A program made the position numbers and the translations under genes. This document shows, piece after piece, positions 44,720 through 53,234 of a stretch of DNA of 64,000 bases. The stretch covers positions 62,001 to 126,000 of the forward strand of contig JAFYPH010000061.1 in the NCBI GenBank assembly GCA_017547585.1, in the 5' to 3' direction. This DNA is from Bacteroidaceae bacterium. Its GTDB lineage: Bacteria > Bacteroidota > Bacteroidia > Bacteroidales > Bacteroidaceae. How positions within the stretch are numbered: the stretch's first letter is position 1; every line of letters starts with the position of its first letter. Under the pieces are notes generated by a model. It was not told the origin of the DNA. It saw only the letters and a list, made by a program, of their open reading frames with translations, and searched no databases.

Positions 44720-44936
44720 TATCTTTGCGGAAGTATGTGCCTATTGTAGAGAAAACGATGCATCATTTTAAAGAATTTAACTCTTCAAAAACAGGCCCAT
44801 CATATAGACAAAAAACACAGGGGGGGGTACAACCCATTGATACACAGCCTAATATATTTATTGGGGTGAACTATAGGTACACCTTGTTCAAAAACCATTG
44901 AGCGTACGCGCGCGTAAATAAAGCCCCGAAAAAGCA
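44720..44936 (+). promoter_or_regulatory. Promoter and long leader of the polysaccharide locus
   Basis: TATCTTTG (44720-44727) is a good -7 box; no exact TTTG stands at -33. The predicted transcript starts near 44734, leaving about 200 untranslated bases before upxY. In UpxY systems the 5' leader is where the antiterminator acts, so this stretch is the candidate target. It contains an unbroken run of eight Gs (44820-44827) closely followed by ACAACCC, and GC-rich alternating GTACGCGCGCG near 44905. Confidence 0.6.
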
Positions 44937-45482
44937 ATGAATTCGAACAACGGAGAGAGAGAGCAAGCACGCTGGTTCGTCATGCGAGCCTACAAAAGCG
45001 AGAGCTTGGCCGAGGAGAAGCTCACCCAGAGCAACCTCCACTTCTTCATCCCCAAACACTACGTGATAAGAACCTACCACGGAGTAAAGTCGCGCCGCCT
45101 CGTTCCCGCCATCCCCGGCCTGCTGTTCGTGCACGCACCCCAGCGCGAGATTGCCGAGTTCAAGAAAAGCTACAATTTCCTGCAATTCGTCATGTGGAAC
45201 AAGTCCACAGGCACGGAATACGTCACCGTCCCCGACGGGCAGATGGAGAATTTCATAAAAATAGCATCGCAATACGAGGAGGACATCACCTACTACAGCC
45301 CCGAAGAGATTGACCTGAAGCGAGGCACACGCGTACTGATACACGGCGGTAATTTCGACGGCGTCACAGGCACATTTGTCAAGGTGCGCGGAAAACGCAA
45401 CCGCCGCGTAGTGGTGATGCTCGAGGGAATAACAGCCATCGCCGCCGAGGTGCAGCCCCACCTGATAGAAGTACTTTCATAG
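44937..45482 (+). CDS. upxY: UpxY-type transcription antiterminator (NusG paralogue)
   Basis: A 181-residue NusG-like protein that lets RNA polymerase read through its own long polysaccharide operon. The N-terminal NGN domain begins ARWFVMRAYKSESLAEEKL and includes FFIPKHYVIR and VPAIPGLLFVHA. The C-terminal KOW domain has LKRGTRVLIHGGNFDGVTGTFVKVRGKRNRRVVVML. This pattern and its place as the first gene of a glycosyltransferase operon fit the Bacteroides UpxY family. No UpxZ-type inhibitor gene follows. Base composition is still like the core genome. Confidence 0.92.
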   Translation: MNSNNGEREQARWFVMRAYKSESLAEEKLTQSNLHFFIPKHYVIRTYHGVKSRRLVPAIPGLLFVHAPQREIAEFKKSYNFLQFVMWNKSTGTEYVTVPDGQMENFIKIASQYEEDITYYSPEEIDLKRGTRVLIHGGNFDGVTGTFVKVRGKRNRRVVVMLEGITAIAAEVQPHLIEVLS

Positions 45483-45519
45483 AGAGCCTTTCATGCCCAA
45501 AGGCCGCAACCACACAGAC

Positions 45520-45948
45520 ATGATAATAGCAGTAGACTTTGACGGAACTATCGTGGAACACAAGTACCCACAGATAGGAAAAGAGAGACCATTTGCCATA
45601 GCCACACTGAAAAAACTGCAAGCCGAGCGCCACAGACTCATACTGTGGAGCGTTCGCGAAGGCCACCTGCTGCAGGAGGCTGTAGACTTTTGCCGCGCTC
45701 GCGGACTCGAGTTCTATGCAGTGAACAGCAACCTTCCCCAAGGCGAGGAGGACGCGTCCTACCGCCACAGCCGCAAACTGAACGCCGACCTCTACATCGA
45801 CGACCGCAACGTAGGCGGCCTGCACGACTGGGGCGTCATCTACGAAATGATTCACAACCGTTGGAGTTACGAGCAATACCTGAGCGAAGTGCAGGGAATG
45901 GAAGCCCCCCGCAAGCCCTCGCTGTGGCAGCGACTGTTTGGGAGATAG
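45520..45948 (+). CDS. HAD-like hydrolase at the head of the polysaccharide locus
   Basis: A 142-residue small HAD-superfamily protein. Motif I is MIIAVDFDGTIVEH (D6 and D8 in DxD), motif II is the Ser in LILWSVREGHLL, and a late LYIDDRNVGG supplies the metal-binding acids. Related proteins stand beside capsule genes in Bacteroides. A phosphatase on a sugar-phosphate is plausible but not shown. The ATG at 45520 begins directly at the fold; one nine codons earlier (45493) is possible. It is the last gene with core-like base composition before the AT-rich cassette. Confidence 0.83.
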   Translation: MIIAVDFDGTIVEHKYPQIGKERPFAIATLKKLQAERHRLILWSVREGHLLQEAVDFCRARGLEFYAVNSNLPQGEEDASYRHSRKLNADLYIDDRNVGGLHDWGVIYEMIHNRWSYEQYLSEVQGMEAPRKPSLWQRLFGR

Positions 45949-45959
45949 AGAGTGGAAGA

Positions 45960-47000
45960 ATGGAAACAAATAGAAAAACATATTTCGAAAAAAAGATAAC
46001 ATTTCTCAATGTTATCTCCACTCTTCTAATAGTACTATTGCATGCAAAGTCACCCGAGCGTTGGGGGCTTACTTTGGATATGCAATACCCACTCATATAT
46101 TCGACGTATATATTTTGCAACATAAGCATCCCATTGTTCTTCTTCATTTCGGGAATGCTTTTTTATAGAAACTGTACATTCACAAGCCTAAAAAGGAAAC
46201 TTAAGACCAGAATACATTCATTGCTCATCCCATACCTAGTATGGAACACACTATTTGTTGCCATATTTTATGCACTGAACAACATCCCTTTGTTTGCGGA
46301 CAAACTAAATATGAGCAACGTATTAAATACCCCCGAAGAAATAATATATAGTATTCTCAATTCAAGTTTTACGGTATTGTGGTTTGTAAAAGTATTGATT
46401 ATATACAACATTTGCTCACCACTAATCCTTTTGATGCTGCGTAAATTCAAACTTGCAATAATATTGTTTTTAGGTTCTATTGTAGTTGCATTATTTGCCG
46501 ACTACGGATACGAAAGCCCAATAAGATGGCTACCAATATACATACTTGGTGCTATTATGGGCCAATACGAGCAATATATACCAAAGACTGAAAAAATATT
46601 TTCTAAAATCCACATTCGTAGACTTGCAGGAATTATCTTATCAACAATTCTGTTAGTACTATACATACTTACCATTAAAAACGAAGCATCTTTTATCAGC
46701 ATCTTTAGATTCGCATCGCCGTTGATTGTATGGTTTTTAGTAGATATTATATTCGGCAAGTACATTGCTTTTGGGTTTAAAATCAAGAAATGGATGGGGT
46801 ATACATTCTTCATCTATTGCACGCATCAATTTATTTTGAATATAATTCAAAAGTTGTGTGTAATAAATTTGCAACCCACTGCGTTTGTATTAAATGCAAC
46901 GTTCATTATAACCCCAATAATCACAGTGTTCATCTGTATTGGAACAGCAAAACTCATATCACGATATTCGTTCTACAAATATTTAGCAGGTGGAAGATAA
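45960..47000 (+). CDS. Acyltransferase family 3 membrane protein
   Basis: A 346-residue polytopic protein of the OafA/NodX acyltransferase-3 family that adds acetyl or similar groups to polysaccharide sugars at the membrane. It starts KITFLNVISTLLIVLLHAKSP with the conserved His of the first helix. It then has PLFFFISGMLFYRN and SLLIPYLVWNTLF, both typical, and about ten membrane helices. The gene is AT-rich, in contrast to the HAD gene that ends 12 bases before it. Downstream lies a broken flippase gene. Confidence 0.85.
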   Translation: METNRKTYFEKKITFLNVISTLLIVLLHAKSPERWGLTLDMQYPLIYSTYIFCNISIPLFFFISGMLFYRNCTFTSLKRKLKTRIHSLLIPYLVWNTLFVAIFYALNNIPLFADKLNMSNVLNTPEEIIYSILNSSFTVLWFVKVLIIYNICSPLILLMLRKFKLAIILFLGSIVVALFADYGYESPIRWLPIYILGAIMGQYEQYIPKTEKIFSKIHIRRLAGIILSTILLVLYILTIKNEASFISIFRFASPLIVWFLVDIIFGKYIAFGFKIKKWMGYTFFIYCTHQFILNIIQKLCVINLQPTAFVLNATFIITPIITVFICIGTAKLISRYSFYKYLAGGR

Positions 47001-47100
47001 AAATTAAGTACTATCTCCGAATTATTATCTCGCATAAACAAAACAGACGTATAAAAATAAGCAGATAGGCGGCAAACTTAAAAAAACGCAAAAAACAACA

Positions 47101-47190
47101 ATGTCATCACTAAAAGAAAAGACTGTAAAAGGTGTCATGTGGAGCAGCATCGACACAAAGGCGTCATTCTTCTTAACGTGTATAATCTAG
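47101..47190 (+). pseudogene. Truncated N-terminus of a Wzx-type flippase gene
   Basis: A 29-codon frame reading MSSLKEKTVKGVMWSSID and then unrelated residues to a stop at 47190. The first 18 residues match the standard start of Bacteroidales oligosaccharide flippases (SLKEKTVKGVMWSS). The rest of that family (over 450 residues) is missing, and homology appears to end near 47155. The intact flippase at 49380 begins quite differently, so this is a relic, not its 5' end. Next to it stands the FRG-domain gene, probably marking an insertion or replacement junction. Confidence 0.72.
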
Positions 47191-47274
47191 GCCAATATTG
47201 ACCAATGACAGCGAGCCATTGAATACAAATGACATCGCGCACTTGCCATAATATTGCTTTCAACTTTAAAATTC

Positions 47275-49335
47275 ATGGATAGCAAAATTATTAAAAAGAT
47301 AGCATACAAAGAATTGGACATTATAAAATGTTTACAGAATTGGCAAGAAGTATTGGCACGTAAATATAGTGATGAGAATAATTTGCTATTTGTGAGTAAT
47401 CCTGATTTGTGCAAAACAGAGAGCACGCTCTATATTTCGCATTTATTTAATCGTTTTGCTGTTTTTTGGAATAATAGTGAATTTGATGATTGCAAAGAAA
47501 TCATAGCACAACTTAACAAAATGCCTTTAACAGGCTATATTTTAATTCAGAAATTACAGAATGCCGCAGAATTAGAATACATGCTTGCAAATTATCCAAA
47601 GGCTTTATCATTGATAGAAGAAGCACTACATCTGGAGCCTACAGATGACGAAAAATACAAATTGCTACTATTGAAGGGCAAAATTGAGCATGAAATTATC
47701 GGTATACCATTTAGAATTAACTCCTTTTCTGAAGCCTTAGGAATTGCTGAAAAATTAGAAAATTCCGAGTATATTGCTGAAATATATTGTGAGATGTATA
47801 CGATGTTCTATAGTCGATATCCTGGACTTGCGGTATATTTTGCACGAAAAGCCGAGGTTATATATGCAAACAATAAAAACGTTCATAGTCTGACAGTAGT
47901 TCGACTAAATTTAGCTTTAACTCTTCAATCTATATACGACAGGTTCGGAGCGGATAATACAGAATGTTTTAAAAAAAATGCAGATTTTATAGTAAAATCC
48001 ATTGATGAAAGCACGCTCGTTATGCCTTCACGATTCGCATTTTATAATCGAGTAAAAGGAATTATACTAAAAGATGAAGGCTCCATTGAAAAGGCCTTTG
48101 ATTATTATTACAATAGTAGCAAAAATGAATCAGAGATAAGCCGTACCTTGCAGATGATGTTGGACGTATTCATCCATACACAAAACCATGGAAAGGTAAA
48201 GGAATATATGCCTTTGTTTAAAAAACATTTTTCCATCGAACTTTATGAAGAACTAGATGATATTGAGTCTCGCTTGTCTCGCAACTTACCCGCTAATCGA
48301 TTCCAAGAATTTGACAACAGGAAACCGGAAGATCCATTTACGCTTTTGGATGTACTCGATCGAATAGCGATAGAAGAGGAATGGTGTTTCGAAAATCAAT
48401 CGCACATATCGGACTACAATCAAGAAGGCAAATTTGAAATTAAGAAAATGGCTGATAAAAAAATCAGTTTAATACCTTGTGGACTTTCACACAATAATTA
48501 CTATAGAGGCGAACGCGGATATCACGCAGAATGTAAGCCTTCGCTCTATAGAAAAAATATGACACCTGCAAAACAATTTGTAGAAAGAGTTAAATATGAG
48601 GAATTGTGCATATTAATTGAGAAATACCCATTAGTCCAATATTATCGTAACGGCATAGACTATAAATTACCAGATGGAACAATAAGAAGACATGAACTAT
48701 CTGTAGATAAGATGGCACTTGCTCAACATTATGGAATATGTACTGAATTAATAGACTTTACTGTTGATAAGTTTGTGGCTGCTTTTTTTGCTTGTACAAA
48801 GTACAATTATGAAAATGACACATATTCCATAAATGACGAAGAAGGAGGTGATGGTTGTTTCTATCACTATAAAGATAAAAATGCAACTTCGGGAATGCCT
48901 CAAAAATTAAGAGCAGTAGGTCTTCAGCCTTTTTCTCGCCCGGGCGAGCAAGCAGGTTATGTATTATCTATGAACACGAATGAAAACTTAAATGATTTGG
49001 TTGTTGAGGCAATACATTTTAAACACAATGGTAAAGTTTCAGAATTTATCTTCAATTACACAAACCGTTCTAAAAAACTTTTCCCCAAGAGTATACTTGA
49101 TGAAAAGGCTATGATTATTAAGAACTCAAAAGTTTTTTCCCGAAAAGCATACGAAATGGCAAAAAATGATTTTTATCCTAATGAGTCAGATGATGTTTTA
49201 ATGGGTTATATGAGAAATGAACACAAGTCGCTTTGTGATGCTCCAATCGTAACTTTTTCATCCAAAGAAATTGATAATTTTCATAATGATTGGAAAAGAA
49301 ATGGGGCAAATGATTTTTTAAAAAAATTATCGTAA
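47275..49335 (+). CDS. TPR-like and FRG-domain protein inserted in the polysaccharide locus
   Basis: A 686-residue cytosolic protein. About residues 60-340 are helical repeats of the TPR type, for example EYMLANYPKALSLIEEALHLEPTDDEKY. The C-terminal FRG domain carries YYRGERGYHAECKPSLYR (about 410-426) with the Tyr-Arg-Gly motif, and LAQHYGICTELIDFTVDKFVAAFFAC (about 482-507), the usual QHYGxxTxLxDxT signature. It is very AT-rich, lacks membrane or signal segments, and makes no sense as a sugar enzyme. FRG proteins are of unproven activity and often lie in mobile or defence islands. The ATG at 47275 is used; TTG at 47254 is the other option. Confidence 0.83.
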   Translation: MDSKIIKKIAYKELDIIKCLQNWQEVLARKYSDENNLLFVSNPDLCKTESTLYISHLFNRFAVFWNNSEFDDCKEIIAQLNKMPLTGYILIQKLQNAAELEYMLANYPKALSLIEEALHLEPTDDEKYKLLLLKGKIEHEIIGIPFRINSFSEALGIAEKLENSEYIAEIYCEMYTMFYSRYPGLAVYFARKAEVIYANNKNVHSLTVVRLNLALTLQSIYDRFGADNTECFKKNADFIVKSIDESTLVMPSRFAFYNRVKGIILKDEGSIEKAFDYYYNSSKNESEISRTLQMMLDVFIHTQNHGKVKEYMPLFKKHFSIELYEELDDIESRLSRNLPANRFQEFDNRKPEDPFTLLDVLDRIAIEEEWCFENQSHISDYNQEGKFEIKKMADKKISLIPCGLSHNNYYRGERGYHAECKPSLYRKNMTPAKQFVERVKYEELCILIEKYPLVQYYRNGIDYKLPDGTIRRHELSVDKMALAQHYGICTELIDFTVDKFVAAFFACTKYNYENDTYSINDEEGGDGCFYHYKDKNATSGMPQKLRAVGLQPFSRPGEQAGYVLSMNTNENLNDLVVEAIHFKHNGKVSEFIFNYTNRSKKLFPKSILDEKAMIIKNSKVFSRKAYEMAKNDFYPNESDDVLMGYMRNEHKSLCDAPIVTFSSKEIDNFHNDWKRNGANDFLKKLS

Positions 49336-49379
49336 AAAAAAATCATTTTCTGATAAAGAGTAAAAACTGAAACAAACAC

Positions 49380-50921
49380 ATGAACGACCACGCCGAAAAT
49401 TCGAAACGAATAGCCAAAAATACACTGATGCTGTATGCACGCATGCTGTTCAGCATGGTGGTATCGCTGTACACATCGAGCGTGATAATAAACGCATTAG
49501 GCGAAGTAGACTTTGGAGTATATGGCGCTGTCGGCGGTTTTGTGGCAATGTTCTCCATGATATCGAGTTCGTTGTCATCGTCTACGAGCCGTTTCCTAAC
49601 ATTTGAATTGGGCAAAGGAGACACACAGCATCTGAAAGCAGTATTTTCTACATCGTTGCTTATACACATAGTATTGGCTGTATTAGTGTTTATATTGGCC
49701 GAAAGCATTGGAGTATGGTTTCTAAACAACAAGATGACAATACCCGCCGAGCGACTCTACGCTGCCAACTGGGTATTCCAGGCATCGATTGTCTCTTTCA
49801 TGTTAAGCCTGTTTTCCGTGCCGTATAATGCGAGCATCATAGCCCACGAACGCATGAGCGCCTTTGCCTATATAGGCATATTTGATGTAGTAATACGTTT
49901 AGGAATAGTATTGTTCATTGCATTTTCACCATGGAACTTCGATAGGCTTATAGTCTACTCACTTCTTGTTGTGGCATTGGGCATTATTAATCAGACTATA
50001 TACCTATGGTACTGCAGACGCAATTTCGAGGAGTGCCAGTTGCGTATTTCTTTCGACCGCACATGCTGGAAAGAGATGAGCGGCTTTGCCGGATGGAACT
50101 TTATCGGCTGCACAGCAGGACTGCTGAAGGACCACGGCGTAAACATATTGCTAAACATATTCATAGGCCCTGTGCTGAACACAGCAAGAAGCATTGCCGG
50201 AACAGTAAATGGCGCAGTATCTTCGTTTGCCGGCAATTTTATGGTAGCGCTTAACCCGCAAATAACAAAATCCTATGCAAGCGGCGACCACACCTATATG
50301 TTCTCGTTGGTGGAACGAGGCTCAAGGTTTTCGTTTTACATCATACTGATATTGGCCCTGCCCATACTTTTCGAAACAGAGTTCATTCTTGACTTGTGGC
50401 TGAAGCAATACCCCGCACATACAGTAAACTTTATACGTTTAATCTTATTACTCACGTTATCGGATATATTATCTAACACATTAATAAACTTACAAGCCGC
50501 AACAGGAAAAATACGCAACTACCAACTGGCTGTCGGCAGCATGTTGATGATGAATTTTCCACTTTCATACGTATGTTTGCACATGGGATTCCCACCCGAG
50601 TCTACACTCATTGTTGCACTCTTTGTTTCTGTCTGCTGTATGATATTGCGCCTTTGGTTCTTACGCAAAATGGTAAATATGTCCATGAGGCACTTTTTAA
50701 AGTACGTATATCTCAATGTATGGATAGTATCATTAACAGCAGCCATACTCCCCACTATTTTACATACAAGTTTACACGCAGGATGGCAACGTTTCTTGAT
50801 ACTTGTTCCCACGAGCATATGTTGGAGTATATTGGCTGTTTACTTCATCGGATGTTCGCAACAAGAGAGAGTATTCTTAAATTCGAAAATTCGCAACATT
50901 AAACAAAAGTTCATCAGATGA
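49380..50921 (+). CDS. Polysaccharide flippase (Wzx/MATE-type)
   Basis: A 513-residue membrane protein of the polysaccharide-exporter branch, with about 12-14 helices. It starts NSKRIAKNTLMLYARMLFSM and continues GEVDFGVYGAVGGFVAMFSM and FLTFELGKGD, features seen in Bacteroidales lipopolysaccharide flippases. It would move undecaprenyl-linked repeat units to the periplasmic face before polymerisation. It stands 44 bases after the FRG gene and overlaps the next gene by four bases. This is the only complete flippase in the visible part of the locus. Confidence 0.88.
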   Translation: MNDHAENSKRIAKNTLMLYARMLFSMVVSLYTSSVIINALGEVDFGVYGAVGGFVAMFSMISSSLSSSTSRFLTFELGKGDTQHLKAVFSTSLLIHIVLAVLVFILAESIGVWFLNNKMTIPAERLYAANWVFQASIVSFMLSLFSVPYNASIIAHERMSAFAYIGIFDVVIRLGIVLFIAFSPWNFDRLIVYSLLVVALGIINQTIYLWYCRRNFEECQLRISFDRTCWKEMSGFAGWNFIGCTAGLLKDHGVNILLNIFIGPVLNTARSIAGTVNGAVSSFAGNFMVALNPQITKSYASGDHTYMFSLVERGSRFSFYIILILALPILFETEFILDLWLKQYPAHTVNFIRLILLLTLSDILSNTLINLQAATGKIRNYQLAVGSMLMMNFPLSYVCLHMGFPPESTLIVALFVSVCCMILRLWFLRKMVNMSMRHFLKYVYLNVWIVSLTAAILPTILHTSLHAGWQRFLILVPTSICWSILAVYFIGCSQQERVFLNSKIRNIKQKFIR

Positions 50922-52039
50922 CAGAGTTTATTGAAAAGCATAAATGTTGCGGCTGCAGTGCCTGCATGCAAGCATGCCCAAAAGGATGCATAGCCATGCG
51001 CGAAGATAAAGAGGGATTTCTGTACCCCGAGGTCGATAAAAACCAATGTATCGACTGCGGCTTGTGCGAAAAAGTGTGCCCTGTGCTGTTAGCAAAAGAA
51101 AAACAGAAATCATTCAAAGTATACGCCGCAAAAAACACCGACGAACAAATACGAATTAAAAGTTCATCAGGCGGAATATTCACACTGCTGGCCGAAAAGA
51201 CCATTGAAGAGAAGGGTGTAGTATTCGGCGCACGTTTCGACGACAATTGGGAGGTAGTACACGACTACACCGAAACAAAAGAAGGAATAGCCTTTTTTAG
51301 AGGCTCTAAATATGTACAGAGCAAAATAGGCGAAACATACAAGCAAGCAAAGGAGTTCCTAAAAAATGGCCGCAAGGTATTGTTTACCGGAACACCATGC
51401 CAAATTGCAGGCCTAAAATCATATTTAAGAAAAGAATACGGCAATCTGCTGGCCGTGGAGGTTATATGTCACGGAGCACCTAGCCCCCAAATATGGCGTG
51501 AGTACCTTGCCGAGACAAGAGGTTGGCAAAAGATCACAGGAATCGACTTTCGCGATAAGTCTTATGGATGGAAAAGTTATTGGACGTACATTAAAGGAGA
51601 AAACACCGATATTGTAAAAGAGAAATTCTTTAACAATGCCTATATGATTGGATTCCTTAAAAACCTATACTTGCGTCCTTCGTGCTACAACTGCCCGTTT
51701 AAAATAAGCAAAAGCGAAGCAGATGTTACACTTGGCGATTTTTGGGGCATAGAAAATGTAATGCCCCAATTCGACGACGACAAAGGATGCAGTGTAGTAA
51801 TACTCCACTCTCCACAATATCAGGAATTAATCTCTGCTACAACCCACATAGAAACAGATTTGAACAGTGCCATTAAAGGCAACCCCTGTTTGAAGGGATC
51901 GGTCACCGAGCCAGCAAACAGAGACCTTTTTTGGTTCCACTACAAAAAGATGGGCATAAAAAACGCTATCAGATGCATAAATAGCAACAACTTGTTAATG
52001 CGCGCATATCGTTGGATATTCAGAAAAATAAAAAAATGA
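50918..52039 (+). CDS. FrhB-type iron-sulfur protein (F420 hydrogenase beta-like)
   Basis: A 373-residue protein with two 4Fe-4S motifs near the N-terminus: CCGCSACMQACP (about residues 9-20) and CIDCGLCEKVCP (about 46-57). FrhB/FdhB domains follow, with SSGGIFTLLAE, RGSKYVQSKIG, LFTGTPCQIAGLKSYLRK and DVTLGDFWGI. Proteins of this kind accompany pyruvyl transferases in capsule loci of Bacteroidota. A flavin-linked redox step on the sugar or pyruvyl group is possible but unproven. It overlaps both neighbours by four bases (ATGA). Confidence 0.9.
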   Translation: MTEFIEKHKCCGCSACMQACPKGCIAMREDKEGFLYPEVDKNQCIDCGLCEKVCPVLLAKEKQKSFKVYAAKNTDEQIRIKSSSGGIFTLLAEKTIEEKGVVFGARFDDNWEVVHDYTETKEGIAFFRGSKYVQSKIGETYKQAKEFLKNGRKVLFTGTPCQIAGLKSYLRKEYGNLLAVEVICHGAPSPQIWREYLAETRGWQKITGIDFRDKSYGWKSYWTYIKGENTDIVKEKFFNNAYMIGFLKNLYLRPSCYNCPFKISKSEADVTLGDFWGIENVMPQFDDDKGCSVVILHSPQYQELISATTHIETDLNSAIKGNPCLKGSVTEPANRDLFWFHYKKMGIKNAIRCINSNNLLMRAYRWIFRKIKK

Positions 52040-53172
52040 AAATAGGAATAGTAACTTTAATTGGAGAATACAACTACGGAAATCTTTTGCAATCGTACGC
52101 ATTGCAAACCGTACTAGAACGAATGGGGCACAAAGTCATCACTTTGAATCGCCGAACAGAATCAGTTAGTTTTAAATTACTCTTCATTCGTCTTGCAAGT
52201 TTAATCAACTCACTTTTTAAACGATATATTCTTAGAAACAAAAAAATACTTATTGTTTCACCATTAGCAGAAGATTACAATCCACACTGGCGGCCTAATA
52301 AGAATGAAATGATAAAATTTGTAAACAGATGCATCAAACGCTCAAAGCCACTACGCAGTTCAACTGAAATGTATCAATATCACAAAAAAGAACAGATAGA
52401 TGCATATGTAGTTGGTAGTGACCAAGTGTGGCGCGATGATTATTGTCTATCTATTGAAGAGAATTTTTTCTCGTTTCTTCGTGAGGAAAAAGCAAAAAGA
52501 ATTGCATACGCCGCATCATTCGGTGTCGAAAAAAATGCAATATCCAAAGAAAAGCTGTCTATTTGTGCAGAACTTGCTAAAAAGTTTGATGCAATCTCCG
52601 TACGTGAAAAATCTGGAATTGACATATGCAATAAAGAGTTAGGTGTAGAAGCGACACACGTTCTTGACCCTACAATGTTATTAGACAAAGAGGACTACAT
52701 ACAGTTGTTTAAAGCAACAAACACCCCAAAAAGTGAAGGTGACTTATTAATATACATATTAGATAAAGAAGAACAATTTACAGATTACATCGAAAAATTT
52801 GCAAAGGAAAACACATTGCAACCATTCTATTTTCATCAGCACAAAATAGATGCAATTAATTATTCTCACAAACTATCATCCATAGAAAAGTGGTTAAGAG
52901 GATTCTATGATGCTAAATTCATTATTACAGATTCTTTCCATGCATGTGTATTTTCTATTATTTTTCAAAAGCCATTCATATGTATAGGAAATAAAGACAG
53001 AGGAATGTCACGTTTTGATTCATTATTGTCTATGTTTGGCCTAACTGATAGGCTTATCGATATTTCAAACTTGAATAATCATAAAATATCAGACATAGGC
53101 TGGGAAAAGATTTATAAAATACTATCCATTAAAAGATGTGAAGCGCATACTTTTTTAGAAAAGTCATTATAA
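52036..53172 (+). CDS. Polysaccharide pyruvyl transferase family protein
   Basis: A 378-residue CsaB/WcaK-like enzyme (PF04230) that transfers pyruvate from phosphoenolpyruvate to a sugar, giving a negatively charged ketal. It opens MKIGIVTLIGEYNYGNLLQS, then has VVGSDQVWRDDY, LDPTMLLDKEDY and a C-terminal TDSFHACVFSIIFQKPFICIG. All are standard for the family. The ATG at 52036 overlaps the FrhB-type gene by four bases, indicating a functional pair. A pyruvylated repeat unit is therefore likely. Confidence 0.9.
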   Translation: MKIGIVTLIGEYNYGNLLQSYALQTVLERMGHKVITLNRRTESVSFKLLFIRLASLINSLFKRYILRNKKILIVSPLAEDYNPHWRPNKNEMIKFVNRCIKRSKPLRSSTEMYQYHKKEQIDAYVVGSDQVWRDDYCLSIEENFFSFLREEKAKRIAYAASFGVEKNAISKEKLSICAELAKKFDAISVREKSGIDICNKELGVEATHVLDPTMLLDKEDYIQLFKATNTPKSEGDLLIYILDKEEQFTDYIEKFAKENTLQPFYFHQHKIDAINYSHKLSSIEKWLRGFYDAKFIITDSFHACVFSIIFQKPFICIGNKDRGMSRFDSLLSMFGLTDRLIDISNLNNHKISDIGWEKIYKILSIKRCEAHTFLEKSL

Positions 53173-53234
53173 GAATAATAATGCCTAAAAACGCTAATTA
53201 ACAAACAGTTAAAACTTAATTTTAGAAATAAAAT

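Noticed and set aside
47187..47426. A 79-codon minus-strand frame at the start of the FRG gene
   Set aside because: It lies antisense to the FRG frame, has no promoter-like box and no motif; it is a by-product of AT-rich coding sequence.
47155..49379. Insertion sequence or transposon ends flanking the FRG gene
   Set aside because: I looked for terminal inverted repeats, target duplications and a transposase around the gene and saw none; exchange by homologous recombination is more likely.
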